Shown piece by piece: positions 1 through 3,886 of a DNA stretch of 5,362 nt. The position numbers were made by a program, and so were the translations under genes. Source of the stretch: JAEUMY01 sp031394355 (GTDB lineage: Bacteria > Pseudomonadota > Gammaproteobacteria > Burkholderiales > Usitatibacteraceae). The stretch spans positions 1-5,362 of the forward strand of contig JANNSU010000055.1 in assembly GCA_031394355.1 (NCBI GenBank), read 5' to 3'. How positions within the stretch are numbered: position 1 is the first letter of the stretch; every line of letters starts with the position of its first letter. The notes beneath the pieces were generated by a model that saw only the letters and a list, made by a program, of their open reading frames with translations, was not told the DNA's origin and did no database searches.

Positions 1-72
1 CTCGCGAAGAATACGCAGGGACTCCCCAACCGACACCTCAACGCGTTTCTTCGCAGGACGAAAATCTTTCAT
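1..72 (-). CDS. Antitoxin of a HigBA/RelBE-like pair, N-terminus only (partial)
   Basis: Only the first 24 codons are present; the gene runs off the left edge. The peptide begins MKDFRPAKKRVEVSVG and continues ESLRILRE. A basic opening followed by 'SVGESLRILRE' resembles the start of the helix-turn-helix (XRE/HigA-like) antitoxins that pair with this toxin family, but the helix-turn-helix itself lies outside the window, so the family call is an inference. The ATG is at 72-70, one base after the toxin stop (TGA, 76-74). A strong Shine-Dalgarno (AGGAAGG) lies inside the toxin's last codons, six bases upstream, so the two genes are translationally close-coupled. The expected role is to bind and neutralise the toxin and, with it, repress the shared promoter. 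Confidence 0.75.
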   Translation of the reverse strand, partial: MKDFRPAKKRVEVSVGESLRILRE

Positions 73-73
73 A

Positions 74-358
74 TCATGCCTTCCTGTAATCGTGAGCGGT
101 GACTTGAACAACGTGAATCTGGAGCACTTTCGCAATGACCCGGTAGATCACACGCCATTGAATCCCGAGACGAGAGGAACGATGGCCCTTCCACTCTCCA
201 GACAATGCCTCATCGTGAAACCCCTTGATGGCTCGTAAGCCTTGAGGTCCCGAGATTCTCGCAATATCTTTCCACTTTTCGTAGCGCTTCAGAATCTCGA
301 TTGGGACAGCACCCGAAAGCTGTCTGTCGACGCGACGATGCTCTTCAATTTGCCACAT
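74..358 (-). CDS. RelE/HigB-type toxin of a toxin-antitoxin cassette
   Basis: A 94-residue protein of normal length for the RelE/ParE superfamily, whose ribosome-dependent members cut mRNA. Recognisable features are the N-terminal helices (about residues 5-35, with RYEKWKDIARISGPQG), the central strands around GFHDEALSGEW (46-56), the basic stretch HRSSRL (59-64), and the C-terminal strand ending VTAHDYRK (87-93). The arginines and the terminal His89/Tyr91 are the usual kind of RNA-contacting residues in this superfamily; that assignment is by analogy. The toxin gene precedes the antitoxin, as in HigBA-type pairs. The start codon (358-356) fits family N-termini beginning 'MW.I..HR'. No Shine-Dalgarno precedes it, and the predicted promoter would start RNA almost at the ATG, so the mRNA may be leaderless. 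The gene lies in an integron-like cassette that begins near 420, a common home for such pairs. It could be ParE-like rather than RelE/HigB-like. Confidence 0.85.
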   Translation of the reverse strand: MWQIEEHRRVDRQLSGAVPIEILKRYEKWKDIARISGPQGLRAIKGFHDEALSGEWKGHRSSRLGIQWRVIYRVIAKVLQIHVVQVTAHDYRKA

Positions 359-393
359 ACCACATTATGGATATATCACAAATGGTATGTCAA
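357..393 (-). promoter_or_regulatory. Toxin-antitoxin promoter with overlapping palindromic operator
   Basis: On the minus strand a perfect -35 TTGACA (393-388) is followed after 18 bases by CATAAT (369-364), a five-of-six match to the -10 box. Inside it is an inverted repeat: ATACCA at 357-362 and TGGTAT at 383-388, nested around the palindrome GATATATC (370-377). The outer and inner centres differ by one base, so the dyad is imperfect. A dyad covering the promoter core is what is expected of an autorepressed toxin-antitoxin operon. The operator function is inferred from layout. The computed transcription start falls on the toxin ATG. Confidence 0.55.
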
Positions 394-866
394 GTGCTGG
401 GACGGTCTTCTGCCGCATAACGACCAAGGTAAAAGGCGCCGCGCTTTTGCGCCGTCCAGCGACCAAAGGGAGCGACTTTGATCGCCGTGTTAGGAATGGT
501 TCTATTTTTGCAACGTGAATCCAATGTACGCGCCCCCTTTCCGTCTGGAGTAAACGTCAAGTCTAGAGGCATTCGCTTTCCGCAGCCAATCGCGGTCCAT
601 CGTTCCTTGACGACCCCTTGTAGGAGTGCCCCGGTTTGATTTGCCTTCACATCGGAAGCAACTGAAATTGGTTCAGTCTCAACCGAGTCAATTGCGGGGC
701 ACCCTGCTTTGGCTTGGAATGCGGCTTTCAGCATGGTGAGCGCGTCATTCTGAAGGCGTGGTGACGCAGCAGTGCTTCCAGAAACAGGAATGTTTGATGT
801 GCTGGCACAACTGCTAAGCACTACACACATGAAAGCGATACTTCGGCACTTCACTGACTGCATCAT
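390..866 (-). CDS. Small cassette-encoded lipoprotein, unknown function
   Basis: A 158-residue protein with a clear lipoprotein signal: a basic start, a hydrophobic core (IAFMCVV), then the lipobox LSSC with the lipid-bearing Cys20. The next residue is Ala, so outer-membrane sorting is plausible. The mature part has three further cysteines (56, 95, 119) and a block ERWTAIGCGKR followed by LTFTPDGKG (88-111), which looks like a small periplasmic domain. I do not recognise a named family. The start at 866 lies 14 bases inside the cassette, and AGGA of the cassette's leading core (GTTAGGA) sits eight bases upstream as ribosome-binding site. The frame has no stop before the attC: residues from about 124 are encoded by the attC and the last ten by the next cassette, ending on the TGA at 392-390, which overlaps the toxin's -35 box. 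The tail from about residue 125 is therefore probably not conserved. Confidence 0.7.
   Translation of the reverse strand: MMQSVKCRSIAFMCVVLSSCASTSNIPVSGSTAASPRLQNDALTMLKAAFQAKAGCPAIDSVETEPISVASDVKANQTGALLQGVVKERWTAIGCGKRMPLDLTFTPDGKGARTLDSRCKNRTIPNTAIKVAPFGRWTAQKRGAFYLGRYAAEDRPST
415..495 (-). repeat. attC-like recombination site at the lipoprotein/toxin cassette junction
   Basis: Read on the minus strand, this runs from R'' TCCTAAC (495-489) to R' GTTATGC (421-415), 81 bases. Inner arms CGATCAAAG (484-476) and CCTTGGTCG (429-421) pair with seven Watson-Crick pairs, one G-T and one A-C mismatch. Within lie a second pairing option, GCGACCAAAG (459-468) with CTTTGATCGC (476-485), and GGCGC/GCGCC (435-439/449-453). 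R' departs from GTTRRRY at one position and R'' from RYYYAAC at its first base. In established integron logic the cut is between G421 and T420, and the bases after it belong to the next (toxin-antitoxin) cassette. That cassette's own attC should then begin with an R'' near GCATAAC, beyond the left edge. Confidence 0.6.
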
Positions 867-880
867 GATTTGATTCCTAA
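421..880 (-). mobile_element. Complete integron-type gene cassette (lipoprotein cassette)
   Basis: The unit runs from T880 (after the G of GTTAGGA) to G421 (the G of GTTATGC), 460 bases, a usual size for a one-gene cassette. The best evidence is that its leading core GTTAGGA (881-875) and the R'' of its attC, TCCTAAC (495-489), are perfect reverse complements, because in the circular cassette these two pair to form the outer arm of attC. The gene starts 14 bases inside the leading edge and points in the array direction, as cassette genes do. By eye this region is less G/C-rich than the genes to the right. No integrase gene or attI is recognisable in the window, so the array may be a distal part, a cluster lacking an integrase, or cassettes inserted at a secondary site. 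Confidence 0.6.
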
Positions 881-958
881 CGATTGGCGCTTATCTGTCG
901 CGCTACCGAACTGAGTTGCATCTCACGCTTCTCCCGCGGCAGATAAACCTCGTTGGAC
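875..958 (-). repeat. attC-like recombination site upstream of the lipoprotein cassette
   Basis: On the minus strand R'' is GTCCAAC (958-952), a full match to RYYYAAC, and R' is GTTAGGA (881-875), matching GTTRRRY except for its last base. The inner arms TTATCTG and CAGATAA (plus positions 891-897 and 940-946) are perfectly complementary, with short unpaired spacers between the inner and outer arms, the attC layout. The 42-base middle is variable and weakly structured. The cassette owning this attC should start with GTTGGAC further right on the minus strand. I found no such core within the next few hundred bases, so that cassette may be damaged or absent. Confidence 0.6.
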
Positions 959-1024
959 TGAACCGACCGTGAGGCGATGGTGATAGGGGGTTAGTTTTCC
1001 CCGCCCGTCTACTGGTGCAAATTG

Positions 1025-1044
1025 TGGCACATCTGATTGTGCCA
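1025..1044. repeat. Perfect 7-bp inverted repeat (hairpin)
   Basis: TGGCACA (1025-1031) and TGTGCCA (1038-1044) are exact complements around the six-base loop TCTGAT. No T-run follows on either strand, so it is not a simple terminator. It lies 25 bases from the larger palindrome, and its function is unknown. Confidence 0.6.
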
Positions 1045-1059
1045 GGGCATCCGCTCTGT

Positions 1060-1100
1060 ACAGCTCGGACGGGATGCGAATATTCGCATCCCGCAGCTGT
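1060..1100. repeat. 24-bp perfect palindrome inside a longer imperfect inverted repeat
   Basis: Positions 1070-1093 form a perfect palindrome whose left half is CGGGATGCGAAT. Outside it ACAGCT (1060-1065) and AGCTGT (1095-1100) also pair, offset by three bases. The 14-base core TGCGAATATTCGCA (1075-1088) recurs exactly at 2323-2336 on the other side of the catalase-like gene. It could be a dimeric regulator site, a dispersed repeat or a recombination end; the sequence does not decide between these. Confidence 0.75.
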
Positions 1101-1148
1101 CGAATCCAAACAGGCGTGGAGCGAGAAACGGATTTCATTTCCGCGACC

Positions 1149-1182
1149 GATCCCGGAATACGCTGCGCTGCTTCCGGGCTAC
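1149..1182 (-). repeat. REP-like element (GTAG plus GC-rich hairpin)
   Basis: Read on the minus strand, the tetranucleotide GTAG (1182-1179) is followed directly by the stem CCCGGAA (1178-1172), a 13-base loop, and TTCCGGG (1158-1152). A GTAG head plus a short GC-rich hairpin is the signature of REP sequences associated with RAYT transposases (established for that group). A RAYT remnant lies at 3452, but there is no proof that it served this REP. Confidence 0.5.
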
Positions 1183-1192
1183 CTTAATGAAA

Positions 1193-1222
1193 ACGGGGCC
1201 GCCCCTCGCGGAACGGCCCCGT
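1193..1222 (-). terminator. Rho-independent terminator of the catalase-like gene
   Basis: ACGGGGCCG (1193-1201) pairs exactly with CGGCCCCGT (1214-1222), a nine-bp G/C-rich stem with a 12-base loop. On the minus strand it is followed by TTTTCATT and lies 27 bases past the stop codon at 1251-1249, so it fits as that gene's terminator. On the plus strand the following ATTTTGTT is also T-rich, so it may work in both directions. Confidence 0.8.
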
Positions 1223-1248
1223 ATTTTGTTGCCTGGGTTGCGCGCTGC

Positions 1249-2241
1249 TTACTTCTGCAGACGGCGGCCCAGCGAGACTGCGTATGCGCCCGGACGTGCC
1301 ATCAGCACCGGGTCATCCGAAGGCGCGACACCCTTCGGCAGCACCAGCGGGTTGAACGTGATCTTGTCGCAGCTTGCGCCCGACTCGTCCAGCTTCTCAA
1401 TCACGAGACGGCCGGCATTGACCACCTTGCGGTTGGCGGGCAGCGGCACGGTGGCATCATTCACCACATCGCCAGCTTCAGCGATCTGCACGTTGAAGTT
1501 GAACGCCACGTTGCCCTTGGCCAGACGGGCCTTGAGGTCATCGACGAGGAATTCTGCAGGCAGTGCCTTCAGCTGGTCTTCGGTCAGGCCTTCCACGCCG
1601 CGTGCCGGCTCGAACACCCACTTGCCGGTGCGCTTCTTGTTGTCCGGGCCGGTGAAGATGAAGGCGTTGGTGCCCCAGTAGTTGACCGCGCCATAGGACG
1701 CCGGCACGGGTGCAGCGGCCAGATAGGCGATTTGTGGCTTGGCATCGGGATGCGAATCGTTGAATGCCTTCACCTTGGCCGGATCGGGTCCGCCGGCGGG
1801 GATGGGACGGCGCGCATCGAGGAACTTCACGAAGTTGGCTGGCGAGTTCACGAAGAATACGGGTGCAGAAATGTTGGCCTGCTCCCAGCTTTCATTGCCC
1901 GGGCCGTTGATCTTGATGGCCAGGCCACGAACGGTCTTGCCCTTGTCCGGTGCTTTCGGAGCGCCGCCGCCGATGGAGAAGCGCACGGTGGTCGGGATCT
2001 CGGCGCCCTTGAACACGGCAGCGGTGGACAGGCCGCGACCTTCCGGGGTGCCGACGAAGAAACCCGTGGCGCAAACGCCTTTGGCGCCGGAGCGGCGGAA
2101 GCCAGCCTGCTTGCCGAACACGCCTTCGAGCGCGTCAACGAGTTGGCCCGGATCGGGTGTCTGGGCCGAGGCGGTGGCAGACAGGCCGGCGAGAATGCTG
2201 CCGACCATGACGGTCAGCAGGGGTTTGGAAATGCGGGTCAT
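1249..2241 (-). CDS. Exported catalase-family (SrpA-like) heme protein lacking the distal histidine
   Basis: A 330-residue protein, the usual length of the small catalase-family peroxidases. Residues 1-26 form a Sec signal peptide (basic start, hydrophobic core, cleavage after ASA). The mature protein shows the family order: GFRRSGAKGVCATG (47-60), TVRFSIGGG (85-93), TVRGLAIKING (103-113), PVFFVNSPANF (127-137), then SDDPVLMARPGAYAVS ending GRR (308-327). Tyr320, with Arg316 four residues before, fits the proximal heme ligand pattern R-x-x-x-Y of catalases. At the distal site relatives usually read RR-N-H-A-K-G; here it is RRSGAKG, so Gly52 replaces the catalytic His. Heme binding may persist, but classical peroxide breakdown is doubtful. 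The start at 2241 was chosen for the signal peptide and the AGGAG (2251-2247) five bases upstream; the open frame extends 44 codons further but without support. The gene stands alone, with its own terminator. Confidence 0.85.
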   Translation of the reverse strand: MTRISKPLLTVMVGSILAGLSATASAQTPDPGQLVDALEGVFGKQAGFRRSGAKGVCATGFFVGTPEGRGLSTAAVFKGAEIPTTVRFSIGGGAPKAPDKGKTVRGLAIKINGPGNESWEQANISAPVFFVNSPANFVKFLDARRPIPAGGPDPAKVKAFNDSHPDAKPQIAYLAAAPVPASYGAVNYWGTNAFIFTGPDNKKRTGKWVFEPARGVEGLTEDQLKALPAEFLVDDLKARLAKGNVAFNFNVQIAEAGDVVNDATVPLPANRKVVNAGRLVIEKLDESGASCDKITFNPLVLPKGVAPSDDPVLMARPGAYAVSLGRRLQK

Positions 2242-2449
2242 GGAGTCTCCTGGGTTGTTGAGTGTCGTGCTAGAGAAAGAAGGTAAGCGGGCGCCGTGTT
2301 CTGCGGAATCCAGCCCGTCCATTGCGAATATTCGCATGGGAGGGCGGGGTGGCACCCTGCCGGTTTGTCGCAAAATTCCCCTTGGACTTGCAACAAACCC
2401 CTACGGAGGCAATGCCCGGCCGGATGCGGATGAGCCATGCCCCGGCGTA
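2242..2449. other. Leader region upstream of the catalase-like gene
   Basis: There is no gene here; an open frame continues from the catalase-like gene but lacks a start signal. The region must hold that gene's promoter, but I see no good sigma-70 box pair. It contains the 14-base palindrome at 2323-2336 and a G/C-rich imperfect hairpin at about 2343-2361 (GGCGGGGT / ACCCTGCC). Confidence 0.4.
2323..2336. repeat. 14-bp palindrome, second copy
   Basis: TGCGAATATTCGCA is a perfect palindrome identical to the core of the 24-bp palindrome centred at 1081/1082. It lies 82 bases upstream of the catalase-like start codon, within range for an operator, with the other copy beyond the same gene's terminator. 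The spacing between copies is 1,248 bases. Confidence 0.75.
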
Positions 2450-2497
2450 TTGTCCGCCAAAGTGGCGGGGTCGGCACCCCTTTTTTGCGGGGGGATG
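2450..2497 (+). repeat. 48-base two-hairpin repeat, copy A
   Basis: This aligns without gaps to 3668-3715, with 37 of 48 bases identical. Hairpin 1 is CCGCCA (2454-2459) with TGGCGG (2463-2468). The second part offers GGGGT/ACCCC (2467-2471/2476-2480) followed by six T, which also resembles a plus-strand terminator, or CCCC (2477-2480) with the G-run after the T tract. Copy B has its hairpins at the same alignment positions, suggesting that the structure rather than the exact sequence is kept. Confidence 0.6.
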
Positions 2498-2770
2498 CCA
2501 CCGGCTTCATCGACGACCAGGCCGGGTGTCTCATCGGTGAGTATGACAACGCCGGTGTGAATCTGAAGGCACATGTCTGGCTGAACGATCTGCCGGTGGC
2601 GGCAACCCCACGCCCGAGAACCGTCTCGCCAGCCACGATCATCACCGGCAAGTCCGCCATTCTCACCTTCACCGTGACCACCCCCGACTGCGCGCGGCGC
2701 CCAGTTGAAAGCGGTCGTAGACATCCAGGCGCAGGGCACGTTTGGCGAAGCACCCGCGCTCATTTGCGCC
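2494..2770 (+). pseudogene. Frameshifted remnant of an unrecognised beta-rich, apparently secreted protein
   Basis: From 2494 one plus-strand frame reads convincingly as protein: GFIDDQAGCLIGEYDNAG, then VNLKAHVWLNDLP and TIITGKSAILTFTVTTPDC, with mostly G/C third positions. After about 2692 the good frame shifts by one: QLKAVVDIQAQGTFGEAPAL. Removing one base, for instance C2695, would join them as TTPDCAGAQLKAVVDIQ. The alternating hydrophobic strands and scattered cysteines suggest an Ig-like or similar extracellular domain; I do not recognise the family. The frame would close only at 2840, inside the oppositely oriented methyltransferase gene, so homology probably ends near 2760. Copy A of the 48-base repeat lies at its front in place of a proper gene start. 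It could be a sequencing error in a live gene, but no clear start or signal peptide supports that. Confidence 0.4.
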
Positions 2771-3383
2771 AAACCGTGGCCAGCCACGGCTGCTGCTCGA
2801 GAGGCAATCCGGGCGGACGGAAGTAGTGCGTCAATGCCTTGAAGCCAACCGCCAGCATGTAAATGCGCCACTGCTCCAGGTCGTGGTATGCGCCGTACCT
2901 TCCCATGTTCCAGCCTTCCTGATTTTCACCGCGAGGGTTGGAAGCGAACAACACACCGCGAGGCTTCAACGCAACGTGCAGCTCGCGCAGCACACGCGGC
3001 AACTCCTGGCTGGGAACATGGAATAGTGAAGCATTGGCAAACACGCCATCGAACGCGGCGGCCGGCAGATCGAGCTTCAGAAAATCCTGGTGCAGCACTT
3101 CACAACCGCTATGGGCGCGCGCCATTTCAACGAAGCGCGTTGAGCCCTCCAGCCCCACCGGGCGATGTCCGCGATCGGCAAACGCCTTCAGATCCCGTCC
3201 CGGGCCGCAGCCGAAATCGAGAATGGCATGCGGCGCCTCGCCTTCAATGAAGTGCAGCATCGCATCGATGTTTTGGGTGACGTCGTGCGTGCGTGTGCCT
3301 TCCCAGAAATCGTCAGCGCGCTGCTCGTAATGCGCCAGTGTTTCGTCGGAGACTTTGGAGAGTTCTTGTTGATTGAGTTTCAT
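2760..3383 (-). CDS. Class I SAM-dependent methyltransferase
   Basis: A 207-residue Rossmann-fold methyltransferase. Motif I is ILDFGCGPGRDL (54-65), the SAM-binding glycine loop. The acidic residue for the ribose is Glu79 in VGLEGSTRF. Motif II/III is around HQDFLKLDLP (98-107), and motif IV is FDGVFANASLFHVP (111-124). A GVLFASNPRG strand (143-152) follows, with a C-terminal GRYGAYHDLEQW segment. Length and motif order match the methyltransferase-11/25-like group; the substrate is unknown, and the absence of a signal peptide places it in the cytoplasm. I chose ATG 3383 because relatives start close to this 'KLNQQELSKVSDETLAHYEQ' region; an in-frame ATG at 3422 would add 13 residues including a Cys-x-x-Cys. 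No strong Shine-Dalgarno marks either. It is transcribed divergently from the transposase remnant and converges on the pseudogene. Confidence 0.85.
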   Translation of the reverse strand: MKLNQQELSKVSDETLAHYEQRADDFWEGTRTHDVTQNIDAMLHFIEGEAPHAILDFGCGPGRDLKAFADRGHRPVGLEGSTRFVEMARAHSGCEVLHQDFLKLDLPAAAFDGVFANASLFHVPSQELPRVLRELHVALKPRGVLFASNPRGENQEGWNMGRYGAYHDLEQWRIYMLAVGFKALTHYFRPPGLPLEQQPWLATVWRK

Positions 3384-3451
3384 GCGTTCACACTCTTCAC
3401 ACTTGGGCGTCAGGTCAATCAATGTAGCATTTCCGTTGCCACCATCCCGCC

Positions 3452-3595
3452 ATGTCCCGCCCCCTTCGCATTGAATTTCCCGATGCCCTCCACCACGTCA
3501 TCTCGCGCGCGGACAGACGCGTGGACACCTTAATGGACGACAAAGACCGGAAGGCCTGTTGCCTGCAGATCGCCGATGACTTCCGGGTTCACTTC
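3452..3595 (+). pseudogene. Truncated RAYT / IS200-like (Y1) transposase, N-terminus only
   Basis: The first 48 codons match the well-known opening of REP-associated tyrosine transposases: MSRPLRIEFPDALHHVISRA, then DRRVDTLMDDKDRKACCLQI. In full proteins this continues through the histidine-hydrophobe-histidine motif (in an 'NHYHLV' context) and a C-terminal catalytic tyrosine. Here homology stops at about residue 45-48 and runs into a G-run tract, with a stop at 3644-3646. All catalytic residues are missing, so it cannot be active. The stub ends close to copy B of the 48-base repeat, so a deletion or insertion event is likely. Such enzymes normally mobilise REP hairpins; a REP-like element is present at 1149-1182. 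Confidence 0.75.
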
Positions 3596-3603
3596 ATGAC
3601 TAT

Positions 3604-3634
3604 GGGGAGGTTGGTGAGGGGCGGGGTGGGGGGG
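3604..3634 (+). other. G-run tract with G-quadruplex potential
   Basis: Four runs of at least four G (3604-3607, 3618-3621, 3623-3626, 3628-3634) lie within 31 bases on the plus strand, the first loop being ten bases and the others one base. The pattern fits a possible quadruplex, but it may simply be low-complexity DNA at the broken end of the transposase gene. Confidence 0.5.
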
Positions 3635-3667
3635 CGTGTATCTTGACCTGACGCTGGGCTTCCAGGC

Positions 3668-3715
3668 TTGTTCGCCAAATTGGCCGGATCGGGCCCCCTC
3701 ATTTTTGAGGGGATG
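3668..3715 (+). repeat. 48-base two-hairpin repeat, copy B
   Basis: The ungapped partner of 2450-2497 (37 of 48 identical). Hairpin 1 is GCCAA (3674-3678) with TTGGC (3680-3684). Hairpin 2 is CCCCTCA (3695-3701) with TGAGGGG (3706-3712) around TTTT, a perfect seven-bp stem and stronger than in copy A. It lies 171 bases upstream of the caspase-like start, so it would be in or near that gene's leader. Confidence 0.6.
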
Positions 3716-3886
3716 GACTACCACCTCAACACCAGTTGGCAATACGGGCCGAGAGCGGCAGTAGCCTCAATGCGGGCCGGTTACCTCAGAGCGCGACCGT
3801 TGCACCGCCCGAACATGGTGCTTGCATACTTGATCGGCTTCGCGTTCAATCGTCACGCCAACTCCCATTCAGAAAGCAGCGCCCCT
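3716..3886 (+). other. Leader region upstream of the caspase-like gene
   Basis: The frame of the caspase-like gene is open back to the stop at 3644-3646, but residues before 3887 show no domain or signal peptide. A possible weak promoter is TTGCAC (3800-3805) with TGCATA (3823-3828) at 17 bases; this is a poor match and only suggestive. No other gene is visible. Confidence 0.35.

Larger units (their letters stand above)
959..1248. other. Intergenic stretch rich in inverted repeats, no convincing gene
   Basis: No reading frame here looks like a conserved protein. Open frames on both strands overlap repeats and have no ribosome-binding site. The stretch holds, in order: a GGGGG/CCCC pair around 986-1002, a 7-bp hairpin (1025-1044), a 24-bp palindrome within a larger imperfect inverted repeat (1060-1100), a REP-like hairpin (1152-1182) and a bidirectional terminator (1193-1222). 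It separates the cassette-like DNA from the catalase-like gene and could contain worn remains of an earlier cassette. Confidence 0.5.

Noticed and set aside
959..1059. An attI site next to the 875-958 attC
   Set aside because: A GTTAG occurs near 990, but it does not fit GTTRRRY, and no integrase gene or integrase-binding layout is visible.
923..1138. A minus-strand open frame of 71 codons over the 24-bp palindrome and flank
   Set aside because: Part of its sequence is simply the translated palindrome. It has no ribosome-binding site, runs into the 875-958 attC-like site, and shows no recognisable domain.
1015..2286. A 423-codon open frame on the plus strand
   Set aside because: It lies antisense to the catalase-like gene, which has a signal peptide, family motifs, a ribosome-binding site and a terminator. 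The plus-strand peptide is Arg/Ala/Gly-rich and resembles no protein.
2242..2373. A 44-residue N-terminal extension of the catalase-like protein
   Set aside because: The extension would bury a good signal peptide inside the protein, contains the translated palindrome, and has no Shine-Dalgarno. The start at 2241 has AGGAG at five bases.
2467..2486. GGGGT/ACCCC plus six T as a true plus-strand terminator
   Set aside because: No plus-strand gene ends upstream of it; the nearest upstream gene is on the other strand. The structure is part of the 48-base repeat, so I describe it there.
2401..2871. Minus-strand open frame over the pseudogene and the methyltransferase end
   Set aside because: It overlaps the 3' end of the methyltransferase in another frame and has a low-complexity composition. 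The plus-strand frames in 2494-2760 look more like real protein.
3647..3886. Upstream extension of the caspase-like gene, including ATG at 3815
   Set aside because: The frame is open but crosses repeat copy B, and the added residues would place the hydrophobic signal segment more than 40 residues inside the protein. ATG 3887 gives a normal signal peptide.
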